A DNA stretch of 50,671 nucleotides from Clostridia bacterium (GTDB taxonomy: Bacteria > Bacillota > Clostridia > Oscillospirales > Acutalibacteraceae). The stretch's first letter is position 1. Each line of letters opens with the position of its first letter. The stretch lies in contig JAFSDM010000009.1 in the NCBI GenBank assembly GCA_017436225.1, positions 1-50,671 on the forward strand, written 5' to 3'. The position numbers and the translations under genes are program-made. Shown here piece by piece: positions 1-8,335 of the stretch. Under the pieces are notes generated by a model that was not told where the DNA came from, ran no database searches, and was given only the letters and a program-made list of their open reading frames with translations.

Positions 1-138
1 AGATTTTAAAAAGTGTGGATTTTAGTTCAATTGAGGCACAAAACGCAGCCAATACTACCGTATTGGCGAGTATTTTAACGAAAAGTGAGCAAAAATCCAC
101 CGTTTTAAAACGCGGTTCGGGTTTGACTGCTCACCCTA
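1..138. repeat. Left copy of a 138-bp inverted repeat
   Basis: This segment is the reverse complement of 50492-50629 with a single mismatch (position 100 against 50530). It contains a small internal hairpin, CCAATAC-tacc-GTATTGG, at about 49-66. The copy starts at the very edge of the window and may extend further left. A plus-strand frame is open from position 3 to a TGA at 159-161 that overlaps the next gene's ATG, so the segment could also be read as the tail of an upstream gene. The near-identical copy at the other end makes a dispersed non-coding or very small coding repeat more likely. There are no terminal inverted repeats or transposase. Confidence 0.9.
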
Positions 139-157
139 AGGAAAGGTATGCTGTTAA

Positions 158-1348
158 ATGATTGAACGCCCGCTTCAAATAGGGAAAATAAAATTAGAAA
201 ATCGCGTGGTGTTACAGCCTATGGAGGGCTGTGACTGTAATTTCGACGGCAGCCCGAGTGAGCTTACCTGTGAGAAATATTTTAAGGCGGCAAAAAGCGG
301 CGCAGGTGTTATTTGGTTTGAGGCAAACGCCGTTTGCCCCGAGGGCAGAACTAATCCAAGGCAAATGATGCTAACAAAAGAAAATCTGCCAAAATTCAAA
401 GCTCTTTTAAGTCAAATGCGAGAAACAGCAAAGACCGAATGTGGTGTTGCGCCGATTTTTATTTTACAGCTCACCCATTCAGGCAGGCAGAGCATTACCC
501 CAATGATAGCCTACCGCAATCCCGTATATGAAGAAAAACGCCCCGTAACAGATGCCAATATTGTAACCGATGAATATCTTGATACCCTACCCGAAAAATA
601 CGTTACTTCGGCGCTTCTTGCGGTTGAGGCAGGCTTTGATGGCGTTGATGTAAAATCCTGCCACGGATACCTGTTTCAGGAGCTTTTATCGGCATTTAAC
701 CGCAACGGCAGGTACGGCGGGAGCTTTGAAAACAGAGCCAGACTATACTTTGAGTCGGTACGCGCCGTAAAAAATGCAATTCCAAGCGATATTCTTTTAA
801 CCACTCGCCTTAGCGTTTCAGATATGGTGCAAAAGCCTTATGGCTTTGGAACTACCGAGCAAAACGAGCTTGACCTCACAGAGCCCGATATGCTTATTGA
901 AAAGCTTGTTGAGGAAGGAATACAAATATTAAACGTTACGGTGGGAAATCCGTACTATAATCCCCACGTTAACCGTCCATACAGAAAGGGCGGATACCTA
1001 CCTCCCGAAACGGCAAAAACAGGGCTTGAGCGGTTTGAATACATAGAAAAGCACATAAAAGAAAGGTTTCCGACCCTTACGGTTGTTGGCTCGGGTCTTT
1101 CATACTACCGCGATGACCTTTTTGAGCAATCAGAGCGTCAGCTTAGCGAAGGAATTTGCGATATGGTAGGCTATGGCAGAATGTGGCTTGCATATCCCCT
1201 ATTTTTGAAGGATTATTTAAAGGGTGTATTCAGTCCCCAAAAATGCTGCCTTGCCTGTTCAAAATGCACCGAGCTTATGAGGGCTAAGCAGGTTTCGGGC
1301 TGCGCAGTATTTAATGATTATTACAGAAAGCTTTATAAGGAGATATAA
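158..1348 (+). CDS. Old yellow enzyme-family NADH:flavin oxidoreductase with C-terminal Fe-S cysteines
   Basis: A 396-residue FMN-dependent TIM-barrel reductase. The opening segment (RPLQIGKIKLENRVVLQPM), the conserved QLTHSGRQS, the FDGVDVKSCHGYL block and the late VGYGRMWLAYP segment are typical of the family. The C-terminus has C-x2-C-x2-C-x11-C (about residues 368-385), resembling the 4Fe-4S site of 2,4-dienoyl-CoA reductase and BaiCD-type enzymes. The FAD/NAD domain of those longer proteins (about 640 residues) is missing, so electrons must come from a separate partner, perhaps the flavoprotein two genes downstream. The start is supported by AAGGAAAGG about 11 nt upstream. This is the first gene of a five-gene operon. 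The substrate is unknown; an alpha,beta-unsaturated carbonyl compound is the family expectation. Confidence 0.88.
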   Translation: MIERPLQIGKIKLENRVVLQPMEGCDCNFDGSPSELTCEKYFKAAKSGAGVIWFEANAVCPEGRTNPRQMMLTKENLPKFKALLSQMRETAKTECGVAPIFILQLTHSGRQSITPMIAYRNPVYEEKRPVTDANIVTDEYLDTLPEKYVTSALLAVEAGFDGVDVKSCHGYLFQELLSAFNRNGRYGGSFENRARLYFESVRAVKNAIPSDILLTTRLSVSDMVQKPYGFGTTEQNELDLTEPDMLIEKLVEEGIQILNVTVGNPYYNPHVNRPYRKGGYLPPETAKTGLERFEYIEKHIKERFPTLTVVGSGLSYYRDDLFEQSERQLSEGICDMVGYGRMWLAYPLFLKDYLKGVFSPQKCCLACSKCTELMRAKQVSGCAVFNDYYRKLYKEI

Positions 1349-1350
1349 AA

Positions 1351-2082
1351 ATGAAGGTTGCTATTGTAACAGGTATTGCGGGAGGAATAGGAAAAGCAAG
1401 CGCATTATTGCTTGCCAAAAACGGATATACCGTTGTGGGAATGGGCAGAAGTGACTCTCCCGACCTCTCAGATTTTTCAGGGCTTGATATTACCTACCTT
1501 TCGGGAGATATTTCTTCCCCCAAGGACAGAGCAAATTTGTTTAACGCCGCCATAGCCAAGGGTGATATTGCCGTTTTGGTAAACGTTGCGGGGGTTGCCC
1601 CAAAGGTACGTAACGATATTTTGGAAATGACCGAGGAAAGCTATGACTACGTTATGGGAATCAATACAAAAGGAACCCTGTTTTTAACCCAAGCGGTAGC
1701 AAATCAAATGGTAAAGCAGGGCAAGGGCGGTTCAATTATAAACATTTCCTCCTGTTCTGCCTACACAAGCTCAACCAGTCGCGGAGAATACTGTATTTCT
1801 AAGGCGGGTGTGAGTATGATTACCAAGCTTTTTGCCGACAGGCTTGCAAGCGAAGGAATTACCGTAAACGAAATTTGCCCCGGTATTATTGCCACGGGAA
1901 TGACTCAGGCGGTTAAGAAAAAATATGACAACCTTATTGCGGACGGTCTTGTTCCGCTTGGCAGATGGGGTGAGCCCTACGATATTGCAAAAGCGGTTGT
2001 CGCCCTTTGCGACGGAACCCTTGGGTATATGACAGGTGAGTCCCTAATTCTTGACGGAGGCATGCACATAAGAAGACTATGA
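1351..2082 (+). CDS. Short-chain dehydrogenase/reductase (SDR)
   Basis: A 243-residue classical SDR of normal length. The N-terminal nucleotide-binding motif TGIAGGIGKAS matches TGxxxGIG, VNVAG is the NAG-type motif, and the active site has Ser in NISSCSAY with YCISK supplying the catalytic Tyr and Lys. The C-terminus (GYMTGESLILDGGM) is the usual SDR end. It starts 2 nt after the preceding gene behind an AGGAGATATAA ribosome binding site and overlaps the next gene by 4 nt. It presumably interconverts an alcohol and a ketone in the same pathway as the neighbouring ene-reductase. Its substrate cannot be read from the sequence. Confidence 0.92.
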   Translation: MKVAIVTGIAGGIGKASALLLAKNGYTVVGMGRSDSPDLSDFSGLDITYLSGDISSPKDRANLFNAAIAKGDIAVLVNVAGVAPKVRNDILEMTEESYDYVMGINTKGTLFLTQAVANQMVKQGKGGSIINISSCSAYTSSTSRGEYCISKAGVSMITKLFADRLASEGITVNEICPGIIATGMTQAVKKKYDNLIADGLVPLGRWGEPYDIAKAVVALCDGTLGYMTGESLILDGGMHIRRL

Positions 2083-3869
2083 AAACTAATTACCACACCT
2101 TAATTATTGGTACGGGCTGCGCAGGCTTTAACGCCGCCGACCGCCTGTATGACTTCGGAATAAAGGATATTGCAATTATCACCGAAGGAAGATTTATGGG
2201 AACCTCGCGGAATACGGGAAGTGATAAGCAAACCTATTATAAGCTTTCGCTTTGCGGTAACGATGCAGACAGTGTTCGGGATCTTGCCGATACCCTTTAT
2301 TCGGGCGGGGGCGTTATGGGTGAACACGCGCTATGTGAGGCGGCATATTCAACCCGCTGTTTTATGCGCCTTGTAGAGCTTGGCGTTCCCTTTCCCACAA
2401 ACGAATTTGGTGAATATGCAGGGTATAAAACCGACCACGACCCCCGTACCCGAGCCACCTCTTGCGGACCGCTTACCTCAAAATATATGACCGAAGCCTT
2501 AGAACGCTCGGTTATATCCAAGGGGATTGAAATCATAGATTTTCAGCGCGTAATAAAGATAATAACTAAAAATAACGCCGTTACGGGCGTAGCCTTGGCA
2601 AACACCGTAACAGGAGATATTTCGGTTATCGCTTGTAAAAACGTTATACTTTGCACGGGTGGTCCTGCCTGTATTTATAAAAACACCGTTTACCCCGAAA
2701 GTCAGCACGGCGCTATCGGACTTGCTATTGATGCGGGAGCCGCTCTTTCCAATATGGAGCAATGGCAGTACGGTATAGCAAGCATAAAATTCCGTTGGAA
2801 TCTTTCGGGTAGCTATCAACAGGTGTTGCCACGGTATATATCGGTAGACAAAAACGGTAATGAAAATGAATTTCTTTATGAAAAACTAGGCGCCGATTCC
2901 CTTGGGTTTATCTTTTTAAAGGGCTATCAATGGCCGTTTGATACAAAAAAAGCAGACGGCTCCTCGATGGTTGATATTCTTGTTGCCGAGCAAATAAAAA
3001 TGGGCAATAGGGTATACCTTGATTTCACCAAAAATCCCAAAGGCTTGGAAAACGGCTTTGACCCTCTCCCGAAGGAAGCATACGACTATCTTAAAAGGTC
3101 AAAAGCCCTTTTGGGAACACCCATAGAGCGTCTTGAAAAAATGAACATAGGCGCTATTGAGCTTTACGCCGACCACGGGATTTGCTTATATAAGGAGCCT
3201 TTGGAAATTGCCGTTTGTGCGCAACACTGTAACGGAGGTGTTGCGGTGGACGCAAACTGGCAAAGCGAAATAAACGGGCTGTACGCTGCAGGTGAAGCGG
3301 CAGGCACCTTTGGGGTTTACCGCCCGGGCGGAAGCGCACTTAATTCCACACAGGTTGGAAGTCTCAGGGCTGCAGAGCATATATCGAAAAAAGCTTTAAC
3401 GGCAAGCTATGAGCCACACTACGCCTTACCAAGCATAAAATACGGATTATCTAACCTTGCCGAAATAAAAGATGCTTTAAGTTCCAAAATGAGCCAAGTT
3501 GCCGATTTTGACAGAAGCACAAAGGGTATGGCGGCTTTGTTTGAAAGAATATCCATACTCTGCAATGAGTTTTTTGAAAGGGCAACAATTAAGGATACAT
3601 CTGAAATAGCAGAGCTTTTTAAGCTTTATGATATGGCGCTGACCCAACGCGCTACCCTATCGGCAATGCTATGCTCTGCAAACGCTATCGGCACACACGG
3701 TTCGGCGTTTGTAGACCGCAAACCGCAAAAAAACCCAGACCTTAAAATAAAAACCCGCACAATAACAAAGGGGGCGGAGTCTCGGCAATCACCGGTATCG
3801 CCTATGCCAAGCCCTGAGCTTTGGTTTGAAACACTTTTAGCAAAAAGCAAAAAGGAGAATAAAAAATGA
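2079..3869 (+). CDS. FAD-binding oxidoreductase, fumarate reductase/succinate dehydrogenase flavoprotein family
   Basis: A 596-residue soluble flavoprotein. It opens with a Rossmann dinucleotide-binding segment (LIIGTGCAGFNAADRL) and has the internal GGPACIYKNTVYPESQHGAIGLAIDAGA block of the FAD_binding_2 family. The late segment INGLYAAGEAAGTFGVYRPGGSALNSTQVGSLRAAEHI is the conserved FAD-binding end. A C-terminal helical region like that of fumarate reductase/L-aspartate oxidase follows. No signal peptide or haem-binding CxxCH is present, so it is not a periplasmic flavocytochrome. It overlaps both neighbours by 4 nt (ATGA), implying translational coupling. It may reduce or dehydrogenate the same intermediate as the OYE-like enzyme; the actual reaction is unknown. 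Confidence 0.87.
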   Translation: MKTNYHTLIIGTGCAGFNAADRLYDFGIKDIAIITEGRFMGTSRNTGSDKQTYYKLSLCGNDADSVRDLADTLYSGGGVMGEHALCEAAYSTRCFMRLVELGVPFPTNEFGEYAGYKTDHDPRTRATSCGPLTSKYMTEALERSVISKGIEIIDFQRVIKIITKNNAVTGVALANTVTGDISVIACKNVILCTGGPACIYKNTVYPESQHGAIGLAIDAGAALSNMEQWQYGIASIKFRWNLSGSYQQVLPRYISVDKNGNENEFLYEKLGADSLGFIFLKGYQWPFDTKKADGSSMVDILVAEQIKMGNRVYLDFTKNPKGLENGFDPLPKEAYDYLKRSKALLGTPIERLEKMNIGAIELYADHGICLYKEPLEIAVCAQHCNGGVAVDANWQSEINGLYAAGEAAGTFGVYRPGGSALNSTQVGSLRAAEHISKKALTASYEPHYALPSIKYGLSNLAEIKDALSSKMSQVADFDRSTKGMAALFERISILCNEFFERATIKDTSEIAELFKLYDMALTQRATLSAMLCSANAIGTHGSAFVDRKPQKNPDLKIKTRTITKGAESRQSPVSPMPSPELWFETLLAKSKKENKK

Positions 3870-4600
3870 GCTTTAATTTAGGACTTTGCTCTATATCCTT
3901 TAGAAAAAATTCACCCGAAGAAATATTAACAGCTATGAAGGACGCAAAGCTTTCGGTAATAGAATGGGGCAGCGACCTTCACTGCCCACCCGAAAAAGCA
4001 ACAGAAATTGCCGAGCTTACAAAAAAATACGGGATTAAATGCTCATCCTACGGAACCTACTTTCGCCTGGGCGTTACCCCAATTAATGAGCTTGAAAATT
4101 ACATAGCCGCCGCCAAAATCTTAGGCACAAATATTTTAAGACTGTGGTGCTCATACAAAAACGCAAACGAGCATACCGAAGAAGAGAAAGATAAGCTTTT
4201 TAGTCTGTGCAAAACCGCCGCAAAAATAGCCGAAGAAAATGATGTAATACTTTGTATGGAGTATCATAACCGTTCCTACACCAATACCTGTCAATCGGCT
4301 TTGGAGCTTATGCAAAGGGTAAATTCCAAGCATTTTCTTTTGTATTGGCAGCCAAATCAGCACCTAAGCGAGGAAGAAAACCTTAAAGCCGCAGAGCTTA
4401 TTGCTCCCTACACGGTTAATATTCACGTATTTAACTGGAAGGGTGATGAAAAATATCCTCTTGCTTTGGCAAAGGACACTTGGAAAAGCTACCTCAAACT
4501 CTTTAAAACAGAAGGCTCTCTGCTTTTGGAATTTATGCCCGATAACCAAATAAACTCTTTAAAAACTGAAGCGTTGACACTAAAGGAGCTTGTAAAATGA
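3866..4600 (+). CDS. Sugar phosphate isomerase/epimerase-like TIM barrel (AP endonuclease 2 family)
   Basis: A 244-residue protein of the xylose isomerase-like TIM-barrel superfamily. Visible signatures are the N-terminal strand LGLCSISF, the beta-2 segment VIEWGSDLHCP, the central Glu in ILCMEYHN (a metal-ligand position), HVFNW near residue 190, and a terminal Glu in LLLEFMPDN. It is slightly shorter than many family members (about 260-290). Members include epimerases, dehydratases, inosose-processing enzymes and C-glycoside lyases. In this operon it probably acts on a sugar-derived or cyclic polyol acid. It overlaps both flanking genes by 4 nt. The family is confident; the function is not assigned. 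Confidence 0.85.
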   Translation: MSFNLGLCSISFRKNSPEEILTAMKDAKLSVIEWGSDLHCPPEKATEIAELTKKYGIKCSSYGTYFRLGVTPINELENYIAAAKILGTNILRLWCSYKNANEHTEEEKDKLFSLCKTAAKIAEENDVILCMEYHNRSYTNTCQSALELMQRVNSKHFLLYWQPNQHLSEEENLKAAELIAPYTVNIHVFNWKGDEKYPLALAKDTWKSYLKLFKTEGSLLLEFMPDNQINSLKTEALTLKELVK

Positions 4601-5553
4601 AAAAAATATATATGAGCGAAAACGAGCAAAAAGTAAGAGAGGTTTTTGGCACAAGCGAAAGGGTTTACACCAAGAATGACATAATAAATAATCCCGAAGA
4701 ATTTAAAAACACCGAATTTATTTTTTCAACCTGGGGAATGTCCGTTTTTAAACAAGAAGAGGTAAAATCCCTTCTGCCAAATCTAAAGGCGATATTTTAC
4801 GGCGCAGGCTCGGTGCAATACTTTGCAGAGCCCTTTATAAAAAGCGGTGTTAAGGTATTTTCCGCTTGGGCGGCAAACGCCGTTCCCGTTGCAGAATACA
4901 CCGTTGCGCAGATTATTCTTTCAAACAAGGGCTTTTTCAAAACAATGCGCTATAAGGACCGCGCCGAAGCTTTAGCAACCGCCCACAAATTTAAAGGAAA
5001 CTATAATCTTAAAATAGGAATTATAGGCGCGGGTATGATAGGCAAGCTTGTTATAAAAATGCTTAAAGGCTATAATTTAGAGGTTTTGGTTTTTGACCCG
5101 TTTTTACCCGATGATACAGCCTTAGAGCTTGGGGTTGAAAAGGCAAGCCTTGAAACGGTTTTTAAGGAATGTCAGGTTGTTTCAAACCATCTTGCAAATA
5201 ATGCCGAAACAAAAGGTATGCTAAACGGCGCTCTTTTTGAAAAAATGCTGCCCTATGCTACCTTTATAAACACAGGCCGCGGAGCACAGGTTGTAGAAAA
5301 GGACCTTATAAGCACTCTTAAGGCAAGACCCGACCTTACAGCTTTGTTAGATGTAACCTTCCCCGAGCCGCCCGAAAAGGACAGTGAGCTTTACACCCTT
5401 GAAAACTGTATTTTAACCCCTCACATAGCGGGAAGCTTTGGCAATGAGCTGCAAAGAATGGCAAGCTATATGGAAACGGAATATAAAAACTTTTTGGAAA
5501 ATAAACCCTGCAAATATGAAGTAACCGAAGAAATGCTAAAAACCATGGCTTAG
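4597..5553 (+). CDS. D-2-hydroxyacid dehydrogenase (NAD-dependent)
   Basis: A 318-residue D-isomer-specific 2-hydroxyacid dehydrogenase of usual length. The NAD-binding domain is inserted in the middle, with GIIGAGMIG near residue 150. The catalytic triad is visible as Arg in INTGRGAQ, Glu in VTFPEPP and His in LTPHIAGS. It is the last gene of the operon, overlaps the preceding gene by ATGA, and is followed by a good intrinsic terminator. It would reduce a 2-keto acid or oxidise a D-2-hydroxyacid with NAD(H). Close relatives act on glyoxylate, hydroxypyruvate, phosphoglycerate and related acids; which applies here cannot be determined. Confidence 0.92.
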   Translation: MKKIYMSENEQKVREVFGTSERVYTKNDIINNPEEFKNTEFIFSTWGMSVFKQEEVKSLLPNLKAIFYGAGSVQYFAEPFIKSGVKVFSAWAANAVPVAEYTVAQIILSNKGFFKTMRYKDRAEALATAHKFKGNYNLKIGIIGAGMIGKLVIKMLKGYNLEVLVFDPFLPDDTALELGVEKASLETVFKECQVVSNHLANNAETKGMLNGALFEKMLPYATFINTGRGAQVVEKDLISTLKARPDLTALLDVTFPEPPEKDSELYTLENCILTPHIAGSFGNELQRMASYMETEYKNFLENKPCKYEVTEEMLKTMA

Positions 5554-5563
5554 CTTAAAGCTG

Positions 5564-5612
5564 AAAAGGCTGCAATAGAAGCAAATTTAAAACTTCTATC
5601 ACAGCCTTTTTT
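5564..5612 (+). terminator. Intrinsic terminator after the plus-strand redox operon
   Basis: AAAAGGCTG (5564-5572) pairs with CAGCCTTTT (5602-5610), and inside it ATAGAAG (5575-5581) pairs with CTTCTAT (5593-5599). The stem runs into a T tract. It lies just after the hydroxyacid dehydrogenase stop codon and closes the five-gene unit. Confidence 0.85.
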
Positions 5613-5632
5613 AACCTAATGCAACTTACAAC

Positions 5633-5668
5633 AACGGGGAGCCCTAAAAATTTTTAGGGCTCCCCGTT
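5633..5668. terminator. Perfect 36-nt palindrome, probable bidirectional terminator
   Basis: AACGGGGAGCCCTAAAAA (5633-5650) is followed immediately by its exact reverse complement (5651-5668), with no unpaired loop. A T-rich run follows on the plus strand (TTAATTTTTT). The palindrome ends 6 nt from the stop codon of the minus-strand leucine-rich-repeat gene, so it can also end that long minus-strand locus. It sits between two convergent transcription units. Confidence 0.75.
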
Positions 5669-5674
5669 AATTTT

Positions 5675-7540
5675 TTATTCTTTAGTGTCTGATTCGGTAT
5701 TATCTGTTTGTTGTTCTTCGTTGTTTATAGTTTTGCGAAGTCTCTCGCGCTCCATAAGGGCTTTTCTTTTGCCCTGCATATTAACAATTAAAGCAATGAT
5801 GAATATGATAAGCGCTAAAACCGCTATACCACCAACAACCGTCCATGTAAACTGCTTCATTGTCATGCCCAAAAAACCGCGTACTTCGGTAATTTTATAT
5901 TGTTCGGTAATGGGAACGTAATTTTCAAGCCAATCATCTTCATTAGGTGTTTGATTATAGATTATTACCTCATCACTTGATATACCACTAACGTTAAGCG
6001 CTACTATATAGCGTCTGCCCGAGTTGATATTCGCCATACGGTAGGGCGCAACACCATCTGTGCCGACCGTTACACTCTGCAAACGCTCCAACTCAGCTAA
6101 GAATGGCTTTTCGTAAAGGGATGCCACCTGACGAGCGGCGGTGGGGTCGATGTAAAGTTCAACCGTTGTTGGAAATTCAAAACGGTCCTCAAAGGAGAGC
6201 CAATAACTAACCGCACTGCCTAAAACGTTTTTATGGCTTTTAGAGGGGTTCTCATATCTGGTAAGGGTATATTCCATATCGTAGCTCTTTTTAAAGGTGT
6301 AGCCCTTTAACATACTACAATCTATGCTCCAATTACTTCCGCTTGGTGTGCGAATATAAAGCATAATATTTTTGCCTGCCAAATTTTCAAGCACTTTTCC
6401 GTAAAGCAACGAATCTTCTAAAATCATAACGTTAGCTGTAAGGGTAACATCACTGCCTATTTGTTCTTTTAAAAGGCCCTGCTCAAACACCTGATTTTTA
6501 AGGGTTTCGAGCACTTCGTTCCAGCCTTTTTCATTGCTAACCGAAGCGTTTACCTTAATTTCAGCTTCCCTTTCATCGCCAAGTGTTGTTTCGTTTATAA
6601 TTGGGCGAGAGATAATTGTTTCGGTTTGAATTTCGGAATTTTCAGAAGAGGTTATTTCGGTTTGAATTTCAGAACTTTTATCACCATCGGTTTCAAAAAT
6701 TTTATCACCAACCTGTGGTGGCTGTTCAGGCGAAGAATTAATCTGGTCGTAGGTGAACATATTTAAATCTTCGTTAATGTCTTCTAAAAGACTTTTTTTA
6801 TCTTCTTCGGTTCCGTTGTGATAAATTTCGGTAAAGGCTTCGCATCTGGCAAAGGCGGAATCGCCCAACTCCTTCATTTCAGAAGGGAGGGTTACCCTTT
6901 GCAAACGTGAGCAACCGTAAAAGGTCCATTCGGGAAGCTTTTGTAGAGGGCATAGAATTTTAACCTCTAGCAAGGATTCGCAATAGGCAAAAACCGAACC
7001 GCCCATACTTTCTAACCCTGCGGGCAGAGTAACGCTCTGCAAGGAAGCGCAACGGTAAAAAGCCGCATAACCAATGGTTTTAAGGCTTTGAGGCAAAATT
7101 ATATTTTTAATGGCAAAGCAACGAGAAAATGCGTACTCACCTATTGATTCCACATTTGAAAGGTAGACCGACTGCATAGCAGAACAGCCTGCAAAAGCCA
7201 TATTGCCTATGGTTTCAACATCTTCCGGAATGTTCACACCAACTAAAGCAGAGCAATCATAAAAAGCGAGATTGCCAATGGAGGTAATATCTGAATCGAG
7301 ATTTAACCTGTAAATCTCGCTACGATAAGAATACCACGGTGCGGGATTTTTTTCGGTAAAATTAGGAATACTGTCACCCTCTACCGTAAGCACGCCGCCC
7401 GATAAGGACCACTCCATATCATCCAGCTCACCCGAAGCCAGCGGTGCGGCAGCTGCGGTTAAGGTGATAAAGCCCATACAAATTAAAATTGTTAAAATCA
7501 TTGCCAAAATGCGACAAAATATATTTTTTTGTTTTAACAC
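5675..7540 (-). CDS. Membrane-anchored BspA-type leucine-rich-repeat surface protein
   Basis: A 621-residue protein starting with GTG behind AAGGAGG (7553-7559). Residues 1-32 form a Sec signal peptide (ILAMILTILICMGFITLTAAAA). Roughly residues 60-245 carry tandem BspA/TpLRR-like units of the form hxxIGxxAFxxCxxLxxVxLPxxhExIG. A Ser/Thr/Glu-rich linker with repeated SSEIQTE-type stretches follows, then a mixed domain. Near residues 563-587 there is a transmembrane helix (VVGGIAVLALIIFIIALIV), ended by a basic stop-transfer and an acidic cytosolic tail. There is no LPxTG sorting motif. It is the last gene of the 33-kb surface locus, so it may be an adhesin or scaffold for the fibres encoded upstream. 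Confidence 0.85.
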   Translation of the reverse strand: MLKQKNIFCRILAMILTILICMGFITLTAAAAPLASGELDDMEWSLSGGVLTVEGDSIPNFTEKNPAPWYSYRSEIYRLNLDSDITSIGNLAFYDCSALVGVNIPEDVETIGNMAFAGCSAMQSVYLSNVESIGEYAFSRCFAIKNIILPQSLKTIGYAAFYRCASLQSVTLPAGLESMGGSVFAYCESLLEVKILCPLQKLPEWTFYGCSRLQRVTLPSEMKELGDSAFARCEAFTEIYHNGTEEDKKSLLEDINEDLNMFTYDQINSSPEQPPQVGDKIFETDGDKSSEIQTEITSSENSEIQTETIISRPIINETTLGDEREAEIKVNASVSNEKGWNEVLETLKNQVFEQGLLKEQIGSDVTLTANVMILEDSLLYGKVLENLAGKNIMLYIRTPSGSNWSIDCSMLKGYTFKKSYDMEYTLTRYENPSKSHKNVLGSAVSYWLSFEDRFEFPTTVELYIDPTAARQVASLYEKPFLAELERLQSVTVGTDGVAPYRMANINSGRRYIVALNVSGISSDEVIIYNQTPNEDDWLENYVPITEQYKITEVRGFLGMTMKQFTWTVVGGIAVLALIIFIIALIVNMQGKRKALMERERLRKTINNEEQQTDNTESDTKE

Positions 7541-7588
7541 CTTGCCCGTGATCCTCCTTTTTTAAATTTAACATTATTTTATAATGGT

Positions 7589-8266
7589 TTATTGCTCGTT
7601 TGTCTCTGTGTATTGCTTGTCAATTTTATTCTTTGCAGCCACTAATATCCAAATTAGTCCGCAAACAACTGCAACTATAGACCATATATTTCCCATTGGT
7701 AAAAGTGTTTCTGTGTAATCGGGTAATTCTCTGAACCAATTTAGGCAAAATCTGCAAGAGCCATAAAGCACTAAATACCATGCATATAATTGATTTCTTT
7801 TTTTGCCCTTTTTAAACCATACAAACAATATAATAAACAAACCTATAGCCATTAACATTTCTGCCATACGACTAGGAAAATAAACGGTTCCGTTTTGTGT
7901 TTCAAAAAGAGGTCTACCCTTGCAACAACCTGAAATATAGCAATGCACCTTCATAACGGCAGACATAAGACATTCGCCAACGGCACACATATCTAATAAC
8001 AAACCGTACGGCGCACGTAAAATAATAGCCACCAAAGAAAATACAATAGGTACTACAAAAACCGCTCCGAAAAAGGAAATTCCACCGAAAGACCCTGTTT
8101 CAATATAGTACATTAACATTGTTCCAAGCGTTCCTACGAGCGTTAAGATAACCGAAATTAACCCACACTTAAACGCAGATATATTTTGTTTCTTGCCCAT
8201 TGCCCAAATTGGGAAAAACATAAAAAGCGTTCCTATAGATAGGAATATTAAAATCTTTATTGGCAT
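7589..8266 (-). CDS. Prolipoprotein diacylglyceryl transferase (Lgt)-like integral membrane protein
   Basis: A 225-residue polytopic protein with about seven hydrophobic segments. It shows Lgt-like blocks in order: SFGGISFFGAVF, a helix ending CAVGECLMSAVMKVHCYISGCCKG, PSRMAEM, and a late RFCLNWFRE. The canonical Lgt signature GRxGNFxNxExxG is replaced by the GCCxG form, and the protein is shorter than true Lgt (about 260-290), so it is a paralogue rather than the housekeeping enzyme. An AGG ribosome binding site precedes ATG. It lies between a secreted fibre-like protein and the terminal LRR protein, suggesting lipid modification or membrane handling of surface components. That role is inference. 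Confidence 0.7.
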   Translation of the reverse strand: MPIKILIFLSIGTLFMFFPIWAMGKKQNISAFKCGLISVILTLVGTLGTMLMYYIETGSFGGISFFGAVFVVPIVFSLVAIILRAPYGLLLDMCAVGECLMSAVMKVHCYISGCCKGRPLFETQNGTVYFPSRMAEMLMAIGLFIILFVWFKKGKKRNQLYAWYLVLYGSCRFCLNWFRELPDYTETLLPMGNIWSIVAVVCGLIWILVAAKNKIDKQYTETNEQ

Positions 8267-8298
8267 TTTTCTTACCTCATAAAAATGATTTAAGCCAT

Positions 8299-8323
8299 GC
8301 CCTGACCTTTTTGCGGTCAGGGC
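8299..8323 (-). terminator. Hairpin between the 1534-residue surface gene and the Lgt-like gene
   Basis: GCCCTGACC (8299-8307) pairs with GGTCAGGGC (8315-8323) across a 7-nt loop, 13 nt after the stop codon of the large surface gene. On the minus strand the stem is not followed by a strong U tract, so it may act as a processing or stability hairpin or a leaky terminator rather than a full stop. Confidence 0.5.
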
Positions 8324-8335
8324 TTTGCTTATTTA

